DNA from: Palleniella muris | GTDB taxonomy: Bacteria > Bacteroidota > Bacteroidia > Bacteroidales > Bacteroidaceae | Direction: 5' to 3' | DNA: 64,000 bases | NCBI RefSeq assembly: GCF_004792655.1 | Contig: NZ_SRZC01000014.1 | Location: 1-64,000 of the forward strand | Shown: in pieces, positions 25,540 through 34,186 of the stretch | How the letters are laid out: each line of letters begins with the position of its first letter | Numbering within the stretch: the first letter of the stretch is position 1 | Translations under genes and position numbers: made by a program | Notes under the pieces: generated by a model | Seen by the model: only the letters and a program-made list of their open reading frames with translations | What the model was told of the DNA's origin: nothing | Database searches by the model: none

Positions 25540-27750
25540 TTATTTCTTGCTTACTCCGCCCTCGACATCGTCATTGCTGATGGAGCGGTCAGCCTTCTTC
25601 ACGCTGGCATTCAACTTGCCGAAACGGTAGCTGAGAGACAGGCGGCAGCTGCGGCGTGGACCGTAATTGTGGCTTTCGGAGAGATAATCGCCCTGAGTGA
25701 CATACGACTTGAAGTCACTGTACTTGCTTCCGAACGGGTTGTTGGCCGAGAGGTTCACCGTCAGGCGGTCGTCCTTCAGGAATGAGCGTTGCAGGGAAAG
25801 GTAGTAGTAATTGTAGTTTGAGGAGTAATATCCATAGACACTGTTCGGTGATTTGCCTACGTTTCCGCCACCACCCAGTGCGAAGAATAGTTTCCAAGGC
25901 AGCTTCTGCCGCAGGTTGCCATAGTAGTAGGCTGACCATTTGCTTATCTTCAGCTGCATGTTCTCGTTCTCATGGATGTTCTTTCCGACCTGCCCGTTGA
26001 TGTTGAAACTTGTGCCGTCGATGATTGTCCACTGCACATAGAGCCTTGTTCCGTAGGCAATGGATTTCAGGTTGTTGGCATAAGTGCTGACGATTTTGTC
26101 ACCGTCGGTGTACTTTATGCCGCCTATGCCACTGTTGCAGTAGCGGAGGAACGGTGCTACGTTGTATGTGAATTTGGCTCCTGTGTGCTGGTAGGTCAGT
26201 CCGAGAGTATGCCTGCGTGAGCTGTTAAGGCTGCTGTTGCCATAGGAAATGTTCGTCACGCTCTCCGTGACAGCAGGGTTCAGGTAGCTTATTCCCGGTC
26301 GGCTGATGCCTGCGGAATAGCTCAGTTTGATGTTGTCAGAGTCGGAAATCTTGTACTTTACTGTTGCCGACGGCACAAGGTCGGAGATGTTCTTGGAGAA
26401 ACCTTCGGCACTTCCGTCCGGATAATCCGCGCTGACACGGCTGTATTCGTAGCGCAGTCCTGCCATGGCAGACCACCTTCCGAGGTGCAGGAGATATTGC
26501 AGATAGAGTGCTGCGACATGTGTGTCGTGGTTGAAGAGGGTGGATGTGGGCGGCGTATTTCCGTAGAATGTCTGTGAATTGTCGCTCTTGTTACGGCGGA
26601 AGATGTATTTCGCGCCGGTCTCAAACTTATGGTGTTTCGCAAACGGACGCACCCAATCGAGCTGGAAAGTGTGTTCGGCAAATTTCTGCTTGCTGAAATT
26701 GTCGTAGCCTGTATAGCTGACAGGGAGGTTTATGGCGTTGCTGTATTCGTAAGAGAGCGGGCTCTTGTTGTTTTCCAGTGACATGAGATAGGAGAAAGTC
26801 AGCACTTCGTCCTTCACGTGTGTCTTGTGCTGGTAGTCGAAACGTGTCGAGAAATCGAGGTAGCGGAAGCCTCCGTTTGACCATGTCCGGGCGTCATAGG
26901 CATAGAGTGTGTTGCCAAGAGGGTCGGACATGCGGTGGTTGCCGAAGCTGTTGACACCGATGTCGTAGGCGAAACCGCTGACGGAGAGCGTGAGAAGGTT
27001 CAGCGTGTCGAGGTCAAGGCTTGCTTCGAGGTTGCCATAATGGATATCACCTTTGTTGTTGCTACGGCTTGTGTCGTGCATAGTGTTGCCGCTGTCCTTG
27101 TAGTAAGTCTCACTTTCGGAGGTGGAAGAGGACATGGCTTCGCCCTGATGCTGGTAGCCGTAGTTGGCGGAAAGGATGAGTTTGCCGGTCTGGGCTGTGA
27201 TGTATCCGTTGGCATGCGGGTCGTAATGGTCATTCATTCCTGTGCTTACCGAACCGACAATGCCACCGAAGCGGCTGTTGTCCATCATGACAATGTTGAG
27301 AATGGCGGAGATTCCCTCTGCGTCATAGCGTGCTCCCGGTTCGGTGATGACCTCAATGCGCTTAACCATTGTTGCCGGCATGGCTTTGAGAACCTCTTTC
27401 GGGTTCTTGGTCATTGTAGGGTCAGGTCTGCCGTTCTTGAAGATTTTGAAGTCGGAAGAGCCGTTGACCTGTATGTTGTCCTGTCCGTCGACGGTGACAA
27501 GTGGCACCTTGCGGAGCATGTCCATTACGGTTTTGACCTTGGATTCCTCGTCAGCCTGCACATTGTAGGTCGTGCGGTCAATCTCGTTTTTTATCAGTTG
27601 GCGTTGGGATTTCACCACCACCTCGCCGAGTTCTACGTTTGAATGTACGCCGAGTGTGTCTGTTGTGCTCTGTTTTGCCTTGTTGGTTGTCTGTGCTGTG
27701 CATGGCAATGTACATAGAATCAGCAGGGCGGATATGAATGATTTGTTCAT
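25540..27750 (-). CDS. outer-membrane beta-barrel receptor, TonB-dependent-receptor-like
   Basis: 736-aa outer-membrane protein of the OMP_b-brl_3 / TonB-dependent receptor-like group. A signal peptide (MNKSFISALLILCTLPCTAQ) is followed by a plug domain (about residues 35-150: ELGEVVVKSQRQLIKNEIDRTTYNV, MDMLRKVPLVTVDG, IEVITEPGARYDAEG) and a long barrel of aromatic-rich strands. The usual N-terminal carboxypeptidase-regulatory-like domain of such proteins is absent. The start at 27750 is chosen by the signal peptide; the frame continues to 27828. It lies downstream of the ECF sigma operon but 199 bases from it. The ligand is unknown. Confidence 0.85.
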   Translation of the reverse strand: MNKSFISALLILCTLPCTAQTTNKAKQSTTDTLGVHSNVELGEVVVKSQRQLIKNEIDRTTYNVQADEESKVKTVMDMLRKVPLVTVDGQDNIQVNGSSDFKIFKNGRPDPTMTKNPKEVLKAMPATMVKRIEVITEPGARYDAEGISAILNIVMMDNSRFGGIVGSVSTGMNDHYDPHANGYITAQTGKLILSANYGYQHQGEAMSSSTSESETYYKDSGNTMHDTSRSNNKGDIHYGNLEASLDLDTLNLLTLSVSGFAYDIGVNSFGNHRMSDPLGNTLYAYDARTWSNGGFRYLDFSTRFDYQHKTHVKDEVLTFSYLMSLENNKSPLSYEYSNAINLPVSYTGYDNFSKQKFAEHTFQLDWVRPFAKHHKFETGAKYIFRRNKSDNSQTFYGNTPPTSTLFNHDTHVAALYLQYLLHLGRWSAMAGLRYEYSRVSADYPDGSAEGFSKNISDLVPSATVKYKISDSDNIKLSYSAGISRPGISYLNPAVTESVTNISYGNSSLNSSRRHTLGLTYQHTGAKFTYNVAPFLRYCNSGIGGIKYTDGDKIVSTYANNLKSIAYGTRLYVQWTIIDGTSFNINGQVGKNIHENENMQLKISKWSAYYYGNLRQKLPWKLFFALGGGGNVGKSPNSVYGYYSSNYNYYYLSLQRSFLKDDRLTVNLSANNPFGSKYSDFKSYVTQGDYLSESHNYGPRRSCRLSLSYRFGKLNASVKKADRSISNDDVEGGVSKK

Positions 27751-27949
27751 GATTGATTGGTAATGATAAAGGTGCAAGTGGGCGATGCCGTTGCTTACGG
27801 TCTGTAGAGAAAGGGCGGCGATGCCCACTTGCTTATTTATGAAAAGCGTGTCCCGCGGGCTGTCGTCAGCAGACGGGTTGAGAAGAAAATTATTTTTCCC
27901 GATTGGTTGCCCAATGGTTGTCCTGTGGGAAAGGTATTCAGGTTTCGTT

Positions 27950-28882
27950 TTATCTGCCTAAAGACTGATAGGCCTCGTCAAGCATTCCGTTGAGGAACGT
28001 GTCAGGGTTTGTCTTTTTCATGATGTTCTGCATTTCGTTAATGCTTGTCTTGCAGGTGTTGCGCTCGTTCTGGCTGAACTCATTGCTATGTTTCTTGCAT
28101 AGTTCCACTATGTTCATGACGATGCCTGTCTGCAAGGATTTCTGATCCTGGTTCTTGATAGCCTCGAGGAATGCGATGCGGAGGTTGCCGAAGCGGTGTA
28201 TGGCACTTGTGCCGATGGCAATACCGTTTGCGTCTTTTGTGGTCTTTATGGTGCTGATGACCTTTCCGTTCTCGTCCTTGTTCGTAATGATGCGTATGCC
28301 GTTCTCATCAAGGATAGTCATTGTTGACGAGGTGATGGGAGGAGTTGGGGGTACGATGTTTTCTGCTATGGCAGGCAGTTTTGTCACTTTTGCAGGGTTG
28401 TCGCCGTAGATGCGGTAGAGCAGACATCGTGTGCCCTTGCCTTCTTTGTACCAAACCATGGCATAGACATAGCGTTTGGTGGCATTGTTCTCGTCATTGA
28501 CGAACAGCAGGCGATAGTTGTGGGTTGGTCTTGTGCAGAAGGCGACATTGTACTTGAAGTTCGGACCATAGACGACATTGGACTTCTCTGCCTTAATCTC
28601 AGGAGTCTGATGGATGTATTTGTAGCCTTTGGCAGCGTCTTGCTCGAATGCATCTTCCAATCGGTTTATCATCCGCTGCTGGTCTTTTGTAAAGTACAGT
28701 TCGGTGAAGTAACAGTAGGTTGTTATTGAGCCTCCTTTGTCACTGTCGTCATAGTTGCTCGTCATGACCTTCTTGACATTCGAATTATTGATTAACGCCT
28801 CCATTGTTCGTTTGACATTGTTTTGTGCAATGGCGTTGGCCGTTATCAGCATCAGTGCTGTCAGTATTGTAATCTGTTTCAT
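27950..28882 (-). CDS. secreted hypothetical protein, last gene of the sigma operon
   Basis: 310-aa protein with signal peptide MKQITILTALMLITANAIAQ. The N-terminal half (about 25-160) contains YCYFTELYFTKDQQRMINRLEDAFEQD and VYAMVWYKEGKGTRCLLYRIYG, patterns seen in [11 protein letters not shown] proteins encoded beside Bacteroidetes ECF sigma genes. A central part repeats short TKDENG/TKDANG turns (about 200-225). No enzyme motif is seen. It lies 35 bases after the anti-sigma gene, so it should be co-transcribed. Function unknown. Confidence 0.75.
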   Translation of the reverse strand: MKQITILTALMLITANAIAQNNVKRTMEALINNSNVKKVMTSNYDDSDKGGSITTYCYFTELYFTKDQQRMINRLEDAFEQDAAKGYKYIHQTPEIKAEKSNVVYGPNFKYNVAFCTRPTHNYRLLFVNDENNATKRYVYAMVWYKEGKGTRCLLYRIYGDNPAKVTKLPAIAENIVPPTPPITSSTMTILDENGIRIITNKDENGKVISTIKTTKDANGIAIGTSAIHRFGNLRIAFLEAIKNQDQKSLQTGIVMNIVELCKKHSNEFSQNERNTCKTSINEMQNIMKKTNPDTFLNGMLDEAYQSLGR

Positions 28883-28917
28883 ATATGTAATGATGATTGT
28901 TTGTGTATATATGGTTG

Positions 28918-29583
28918 TTAGTAGTAGACCTCTTCTTCTTCGCTCATGTAGTCTATGTTTGCAATGGCAGCATATTGGCTCATGATGTCGTAGAGGTCGA
29001 TTTGCTGTTGCACATAGACGGCTTTCATCAGCAAGTCCGCCTGGCGTGCTGCCTCTTCAAGGTCAATGGCATCGGCGCTGTCAGCCGGTGCGGATGCCTG
29101 TGCCATATAGTAGCGTGGAGGTGGGGGAGTGTCGCGATAGCGGTTGATGTTTATCTTCTTTCGTGTATTTGGTTTTGCAGCCGGTGGTGAAGCAGGAGCT
29201 ATTTCAATGTTCAACGTATCTTCCGGGATTTCCACATTGGTGCTGTCATCTTGCTCTGCAATGGCGGTGAAGGATTGATCGGGGATTGGCTGCATCGGGT
29301 TATTGCTGTTATTAAGCCATAAGTATGCTCCGAAAGCAAGCAGGATGGTGGCGGAGGCAGCAATGAGGTGTCGGACATAATTGTGTCTTGCTTGCAGTTT
29401 GGGTTCAAACATGGCGAACATTTCCCTGTACACTTGCCAGTCTTCGCCATCAATGCCTTCAGGAGCGGGCTTGTCACCATGCTTCCTGAAGTAATCAGCA
29501 AGCATGCGTTCCTCGTCGACAGATGTCAGTCCGTCCATGTATTTCTGTAGGAACAGTGCTATGTTTTTGTCGGTTACCTTCAT
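28918..29583 (-). CDS. membrane-anchored anti-sigma-like protein
   Basis: 221-aa single-span protein. The cytoplasmic N-terminus (1-65, FLQKYMDGLTSVDEERMLADYFRKHGDKP) resembles the short sigma-binding region of anti-sigma regulators, the transmembrane helix lies at about 71-88 (LIAASATILLAFGAYLWL), and a Pro/Ala/Asn-rich [11 protein letters not shown] part follows (TPPPPRYYMAQASAPADS). Its ATG overlaps the sigma factor stop by four bases (ATGA), a sign of translational coupling. No catalytic domain is present. The anti-sigma role is inferred from topology and position. Confidence 0.75.
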   Translation of the reverse strand: MKVTDKNIALFLQKYMDGLTSVDEERMLADYFRKHGDKPAPEGIDGEDWQVYREMFAMFEPKLQARHNYVRHLIAASATILLAFGAYLWLNNSNNPMQPIPDQSFTAIAEQDDSTNVEIPEDTLNIEIAPASPPAAKPNTRKKININRYRDTPPPPRYYMAQASAPADSADAIDLEEAARQADLLMKAVYVQQQIDLYDIMSQYAAIANIDYMSEEEEVYY

Positions 29584-30113
29584 TGTCGGTTACGCTTTTT
29601 AAGTTCTTCGAATATCTTTCTTCGGGCAGATGACAGCATTGTCGCCACGGAGGCAGTGGTTATGCCCATGAGTGCCGCTATCTCATCATTGGACTTCATT
29701 TCTGTCTGCCTCATCCTCATCACCTGCATTTCTCTGTTAGGCAGTGCTGAAATGCGTTCAAGCAGCCATTGTTCGTCCTCCTTGATTTCCAGTTTGCGGT
29801 GTGGAGATATGGCTTTTGTGTCAGGTGGTTGCCATTCCGTGGTGTCCTCTCCGGTGTGCTTTTCCATTGTTACCATAAGGGTTGAGGTGCGTTGGGTATG
29901 GCGCAGAGTGTCGATGGTGAGATGTTTTGCGACGGTTGCCGTAAGTCTTATGGCATGTTCCTTGTCATGAAGGTCATTGTGTATAGCCCACAGTTTCAGC
30001 ATAGTGTCTTGTGCGACATCGTCAGCATCGTTGGCATGCAGGATGTGCATGCTTGTCTTCAATGCTTCTTGTCGCAGGACGCCTGCTATCTTCTCAAACT
30101 CTTTTTGGTTCAT
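29580..30113 (-). CDS. ECF-type RNA polymerase sigma factor
   Basis: 177-aa group 4 sigma factor. Region 2 covers about residues 10-75 (LHANDADDVAQDTMLKLWAI, then AVAKHLTIDTLRHTQR-like segment), and region 4 covers about 115-170 (LERISALPNREMQVMRMRQTEMKSNDEIAALMGITTASVATMLSSARRKIFEELKK) with a helix-turn-helix. The ATG at 30113 (MNQKEFEKIAG) is preferred; the frame runs on to 30260 but that part lacks family features. It is flanked by a GIN-domain gene upstream and its likely anti-sigma gene downstream. Confidence 0.9.
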   Translation of the reverse strand: MNQKEFEKIAGVLRQEALKTSMHILHANDADDVAQDTMLKLWAIHNDLHDKEHAIRLTATVAKHLTIDTLRHTQRTSTLMVTMEKHTGEDTTEWQPPDTKAISPHRKLEIKEDEQWLLERISALPNREMQVMRMRQTEMKSNDEIAALMGITTASVATMLSSARRKIFEELKKRNRQ

Positions 30114-30183
30114 GCTTGTTGATTGTTCCTTTTGTGTAAGTGTTGTCAGTGTGAGCTGCTGTGGGATGTTCCTTGTTTTCTGT

Positions 30184-31173
30184 TTATGGCTGTGCCTCAA
30201 TCTTTCCGGGAGAATGGGGAGTTTTTGTGGTTTTGGAGCTCTTGTAGCTTTGGGAATCAACGATTTTGTTGTATTTCAGTCTGCTGTCATGGATGTCTCC
30301 CATTTTGCTTTTTGTTTTGCGGTAAGTGTTTGTTGTGCCGGACAGGGTTATGTCACCTGTTCCTGTCATGCCGGTGTCAAGGTTGTCGCATTCCTGGAGA
30401 TGAATGGAAAGGTTGCCGCTGCCGTGCAGTCTTGCGCTTGCATTCTGTGTCGTTACGGCTGCAACCTTCATGTCACCGACACCGTTGAGATTGATGCTTG
30501 CATTGCTGCATTCGAGGTTTTTGAGGTTCAAGTCTCCTGAACCATTGAGAGAAACGCCGGCATTGACAGCTGTAAGGCAGTCTATGTCGAAATCTCCTGA
30601 GCCGTTAAGCGTGATGATGGCTTTCGTGCCGGTCTCCACTTTTTTCATTGAAATGTCTCCACTGCCGTTAAGGCTTGCATTGATGCTGTTGCAGTTGATT
30701 GTATTGAACTTTATATCGCCACTGCCGTGGAGTACAATCTGCAATCTGTCTGCGTCGATGGGTTTATTGGCGATGAAGTCTCCGCTGCCGATTAGTGAAG
30801 CTTTTGTCAGTGTAGGCGAGGTGACATATACTGTAATGGAATCCCTTCGGTTGTTGTTGATTACTCTGACACCGGCGATTTGTTTTGTGCTAACAGTAAG
30901 TGCGCCTTTTTTGACTTCTGCACTGATGTCTTGCATAATGTCAGTGTTTCTTGGTGCTCTTATCGTTACCTGGCATGATTTGCCTTGTGTGTAGATTACT
31001 TTGTAATGGCCTATCAGTGTCACTTCCGTGAAATTGCCAACAGGAATTTTTGTTTCTGTCATGTCATTGGAACGGGCTGCTGTTGCCACAGCGTAGTTGT
31101 CCACAGTTTGAGGAATGAATGCAGAGAATGTCAATGCTGCTGCAAGGCATAGTGTTTGTTTGATTATGTTCAT
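30184..31173 (-). CDS. GIN-domain (DUF2807) repeat protein, secreted
   Basis: 329-aa exported protein with a putative signal (MNIIKQTLCLAAALTFSAF). From about residue 120 it contains eight coils marked by GSGD-like turns spaced about 18-22 residues apart: IGSGD, HGSGD, NGSGD (three times), NGVGD, HGSGN, TGTGD. This is the DUF2807/GIN beta-helix known as a putative autotransporter adhesin head in Bacteroidetes. The C-terminal 45 residues are basic and hydrophilic (KTKSKMGDIHDSRLKYNK, SSKTTKTPHSPG). It is the first gene of the operon with the ECF sigma factor and may be part of its envelope-signal circuit. Confidence 0.85.
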   Translation of the reverse strand: MNIIKQTLCLAAALTFSAFIPQTVDNYAVATAARSNDMTETKIPVGNFTEVTLIGHYKVIYTQGKSCQVTIRAPRNTDIMQDISAEVKKGALTVSTKQIAGVRVINNNRRDSITVYVTSPTLTKASLIGSGDFIANKPIDADRLQIVLHGSGDIKFNTINCNSINASLNGSGDISMKKVETGTKAIITLNGSGDFDIDCLTAVNAGVSLNGSGDLNLKNLECSNASINLNGVGDMKVAAVTTQNASARLHGSGNLSIHLQECDNLDTGMTGTGDITLSGTTNTYRKTKSKMGDIHDSRLKYNKIVDSQSYKSSKTTKTPHSPGKIEAQP

Positions 31174-31307
31174 GGATGTCTGTATTAATGTTGTTTGTTC
31201 TTATTGATTGTTTAAGTTCGTACGACGCTTACACTTATATAAACGTACGAGCATAGTATTTCTCAACATTGAGAACCTGTATTTTAACTTATTTTTAGGA
31301 TAAAAGA

Positions 31308-31337
31308 AAGAGACTACCCATTTTCGGGTAGTCTCTT
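31308..31337 (-). terminator. terminator downstream of the interrupted secreted-protein gene
   Basis: A 12-bp stem (31308-31319 with 31326-31337, AAGAGACTACCC) closes a six-base loop, with flanking A- and T-rich sequence. The remainder of 31174-31374 is the likely promoter region of the GIN-domain gene. Confidence 0.75.
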
Positions 31338-31374
31338 GTTATGATTGTCGTTAAAGCAGACTATGCTTTATGAC

Positions 31375-32697
31375 TTATTTTACAATGTACTTCTTGCCGT
31401 TCTTGATGATAATGCCCTTAGTGCTGTTTGTCACGCGCTGACCTGCGAGGTTGTATGCAGGAGCGTTGATGTCATCCTCTGTTGTGATGTCAGAGATGCC
31501 TGTCTCTACATAAGGAACAAGCCAACGTGGGTCACCGGTCTTGAGCTTAGCCTGCTGTGTGCTTGCACCGATAGTGAAGTCACCGTTGGCTGCATCTTTG
31601 AATGAAGGGTCGGTTGTAAGGATAGAACCGCTCTTGTCATAACTGGCTTCGCTTTCAGACTTGTCAACGCCTTCGTTGAAATATGTGTTGTTAGCGAACT
31701 CCATAGGGTTGCTGCCGTTAAAGCGGCCACCTGCCATACGGCGGATGATGTCATTGCCGCAGTTGTACCAAATGTTGTTCTTAATATCAAACTTTACATA
31801 CTTCTGTCCTGAAATTGCACTGTAGTTGCCCCATTGTCCATCAGCTTTGAGAAGACCATGGAATGTGTTGTTCTGATAGTTCATCACCATGAGTTCTGTC
31901 GCTGTATCGAATCCATAACGGTCAAGGCGTGCAAAGTTGTTGTAACGTACGAAATACTTAGCAACAGCATTGTTTCCGTAGAATGTTGAGTTAGTGATGT
32001 TGATGTCCTTTGCGCCACCTGCCTTGAATGAGATGAGTGCTTCATTGTCAACAGCTTCTGTAGCAAATTCAAGTACAGAGTTGTTGACAGTAAGGTCAAC
32101 AAGACAAATCTTCACGTTGTTGTCATAGAGTACAGAACTCTTGATGCCCTTGATTGTCACGCCGTCAATCTTGACTTGGTCAATCATCAGGTAATCGTTC
32201 TCTCCGGCTTTACCACCTGTCAGAGATATGAGTGCTGCTGCATTTGCTGCAGCGTTGACTGTTGCACCATTACCGTTGATGATAAGGCTTCCTGCTGTTT
32301 CGATAGAAGAACCAAGAGTGTATGCTGCATCCTTTGCAAGATTGATAGTGATGTCACCAATCTTGTCACCTGCTGCTTCAATCTCTGCTTTCTTTGCTGC
32401 CACCGCTGCTGCGATGTCGCCTTCTGTCGGCTCGATAGTTGCTGCTATGATTTCAGGAGTACGAGTGATGGTGATTGGCTGGAACTGTATGTTATCGTTG
32501 TATACGCTTATTACACCAACGATGTCGTATGTCTTGCCTTCTGCAGGAGCAGCGATTTCAATGGCGAACTGGTTGTATCCGGCAACATTCTCCTCGCCTT
32601 TGGCAATAGTGAAATTGTTCTTTTCGTCCGGAACTGTGTATGTCACTCCCTTAAGAGTAACGACCTTGTTCATGTTCTCTGCCTTGACATCAGCCAA
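31375..32697 (-). CDS. C-terminal part of the interrupted secreted protein (DUF5123-like, sorting tail)
   Basis: 440 codons reading from a TTG that is unlikely to be a real start. The first 60 residues finish a beta-rich domain (KVVTLKGVTYTVPDEKNNF). Residues about 130-370 form a parallel beta-helix-like region with Asn-rich turns (INITNSTFYGNNAVAKYFVRYNNF, FDIKNNIWYNCGND, ILTTDPSFKDAANGDFTIG, KTGDPRWL), like the DUF4957/DUF5123 pectate-lyase-like proteins of Bacteroidetes. The end (APAYNLAGQRVTNSTKG and IIIKNGKKYIVK) is a type IX-secretion-like C-terminal domain. Without the N-terminal half it has no export signal. Confidence 0.65.
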   Translation of the reverse strand: MADVKAENMNKVVTLKGVTYTVPDEKNNFTIAKGEENVAGYNQFAIEIAAPAEGKTYDIVGVISVYNDNIQFQPITITRTPEIIAATIEPTEGDIAAAVAAKKAEIEAAGDKIGDITINLAKDAAYTLGSSIETAGSLIINGNGATVNAAANAAALISLTGGKAGENDYLMIDQVKIDGVTIKGIKSSVLYDNNVKICLVDLTVNNSVLEFATEAVDNEALISFKAGGAKDINITNSTFYGNNAVAKYFVRYNNFARLDRYGFDTATELMVMNYQNNTFHGLLKADGQWGNYSAISGQKYVKFDIKNNIWYNCGNDIIRRMAGGRFNGSNPMEFANNTYFNEGVDKSESEASYDKSGSILTTDPSFKDAANGDFTIGASTQQAKLKTGDPRWLVPYVETGISDITTEDDINAPAYNLAGQRVTNSTKGIIIKNGKKYIVK

Positions 32698-32781
32698 AGC
32701 TGCTTCTTCGTAAGTTACCTCAACAGCGTCACCTTCCTTTACTGTAAGTGCTGCGTCTGGTACAGCCTCAAACAGTTTGTT

Positions 32782-33762
32782 TTATACATCAACCTTACCT
32801 GTCCAGCCGCCATTGATAGTCTTGCCTACAAGGATATCAGCAGTCTTCTCGCCACCATTGTCATATACAAGGCTTGCACCTGTAGCGTCCTTGATATACA
32901 CATAGTTCTGTGGTCCATTCTTACCAGACTTTGTCTGCTTTGCAACCACAAGAGCTTCACCGTCAAAGCGGAATGCTGTCTTGTCGGCAACGGCATTAAG
33001 TTCTGCAACTGTTGTAATGATTGGATTAACAACGATTTCTTTTGAGATGACAGAACTTGCTTTTTCATCTTTGATGGCGATTGCCTTTACAGTAGTTGTG
33101 GCTGTTACCTCGAATGGTTCTGTATAAAGTTTGCTTTCTGCTGTTGGCTCGTCACCGTTTGTTGTGTAGTATATAGATGCACCGTCTGTTGCGCAAGCCA
33201 ATGTTACTGTTGCTTTTCCAAAATCTGTTGCATCGCCTGTAATGGATGGAGCTGCAACATCTCCGGCAGCAGCCTTCTTGTAGATGTTGATTGTAGTAAT
33301 TTGGGTGTTGTGACTAGAGGTCACTTTCAACACATAGATGTTACCTGCTGTTTGATAGTTGGCATCTATCTCGTAGGTGTTGGTTGCTACCGAGCCTTTA
33401 GTTTCTGTACTTACAGCTGTTTCGCCTACATAGATGTTTTGCATGGTTGAACCAGAAGCTCCAGTTCTGCCAACAACCTCTATTTTTTCAACATCGAAAT
33501 TAAATGCAGGGAATGTGAGTGTGGCATCTTTCTTTCCGAGCATCAGATAACCATCTGTGTTGTAGTAATAACCACTTGATGCAGCTTCCAATGTAATACT
33601 GTAAGTGCCATTAGTGAATGTTTGCTGAGCTTTTCCTTGATTGGCTTTTTCTGGGAGCTCCCAACCATTTGTAGTGAAGTCCAATGTCACTTCTTGTGCA
33701 GACATACTGCCACCTACAAAAGGTAGAAGAAATGCCCAAAGCATGAGTAGTTTTTTCTTCAT
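32782..33762 (-). CDS. N-terminal part of the interrupted secreted protein (signal peptide, CHB_HEX_C-like domain)
   Basis: 326 residues beginning with a signal peptide (MKKKLLMLWAFLLPFVGGSMSA). Residues 25-165 look like a carbohydrate-binding or jelly-roll domain (LDFTTNGWELPEKANQG, GYYYNTDGYLMLGKKDATLTFPAF). Residues about 170-245 are a chitobiase/hexosaminidase C-terminal-type repeat (ASIYYTTNGDEPTAESKLYTEPF, TTVKAIAIKDEKASSVIS). A nucleic-acid-binding-like strand region (TVAELNAVADKTAFRFDGEALVVA) runs into the stop at 32782. It may still be exported as a truncated product, lacking the sorting tail. Confidence 0.7.
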   Translation of the reverse strand: MKKKLLMLWAFLLPFVGGSMSAQEVTLDFTTNGWELPEKANQGKAQQTFTNGTYSITLEAASSGYYYNTDGYLMLGKKDATLTFPAFNFDVEKIEVVGRTGASGSTMQNIYVGETAVSTETKGSVATNTYEIDANYQTAGNIYVLKVTSSHNTQITTINIYKKAAAGDVAAPSITGDATDFGKATVTLACATDGASIYYTTNGDEPTAESKLYTEPFEVTATTTVKAIAIKDEKASSVISKEIVVNPIITTVAELNAVADKTAFRFDGEALVVAKQTKSGKNGPQNYVYIKDATGASLVYDNGGEKTADILVGKTINGGWTGKVDV

Positions 33763-33812
33763 AATAGTTTCTGGTTTTAGGTTAATGAAATTATGTTATT
33801 TATCTCGTTTTG

Positions 33813-33843
33813 CAAATGTAAGCATAAATATTGTGACTGCAAA
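33813..33843 (-). promoter_or_regulatory. promoter of the interrupted secreted-protein gene
   Basis: On the minus strand TTTG (33840-33843), 19 bases, TACATTTG (33813-33820): a full consensus match about 50 bases before the ATG. Bases 33850-34046 are AT-rich and show no gene. Confidence 0.65.
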
Positions 33844-34046
33844 GACAAAATAAGGATTATTAACAATAAATTATAAAAATCGATGTTAAAAGGAATAATG
33901 TTTAGAGAAACATGTTGTTTTCGTGGATATTATGGTTGTGGATTATATACTGCAGTTTCATCAGTTGCTTATAATAGCATTTTTGCTTTTTTTATCAGAT
34001 ACAGCAAATTCGTCGAACTCACGTTAATATATGAGGTATAAAAACA

Positions 34047-34080
34047 AATTAGAGCGCCTCGTCAGCCGGGCGCTCTAATT
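34047..34080 (-). terminator. terminator overlapping the end of a 42-codon gene
   Basis: A perfect 12-bp stem (34047-34058 with 34069-34080, AATTAGAGCGCC). Both arms lie in or next to the last codons and stop of the small gene, so the stem is partly coding. Confidence 0.75.
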
Positions 34081-34177
34081 GTCTATTTGTTTTTGGAAGA
34101 TGTTTTTTCTTGCGTAGCCATTCGGCTTTTTTCTTCAGATAATCTTCGTAGTGGTTTTCCAAGAAATTGTCTGCCAT
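34049..34177 (-). CDS. 42-aa basic small protein
   Basis: A short frame with ATG at 34177 and TAA at 34049, reading MADNFLENHYEDYLKKKAEW and continuing LRKKKHLPKTNRQL to the end. It is rich in Lys, Arg and Glu and should form a helix. The spacing of nine bases after the DUF4270 gene stop, and a terminator on its 3' end, support translation. Short proteins starting MADN(F/Y)LE are familiar to me from Bacteroidales genomes but I cannot confirm homology here. No function is known. Confidence 0.65.
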   Translation of the reverse strand: MADNFLENHYEDYLKKKAEWLRKKKHLPKTNRQLERPADEAL

Positions 34178-34186
34178 AATGTCCTG

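Larger units (their letters stand above)
31375..33762 (-). pseudogene. secreted multidomain protein interrupted by an in-frame stop
   Basis: Two adjacent open frames (33762-32782 and 32697-31375) are in the same reading frame and separated only by a TAA at 32782-32784; between them the frame reads without further stops (NKLFEAVPDAALTVKEGD, then VEVTYEEAALADVKAEN). The first half has the signal peptide and the second half the C-terminal sorting-type tail, so together they make one secreted protein of about 795 codons. A single change from TAT or TAC to TAA explains the break. Alternatives are a sequencing error or read-through. The gene is preceded by a strong promoter and followed by a terminator. 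Confidence 0.75.

Noticed and set aside
32176..33045. 289-codon plus-strand frame antisense to the interrupted secreted protein
   Set aside because: It is extremely Cys-rich, a typical artefact of the opposite strand of Ala/Thr/Asn-rich coding sequence.
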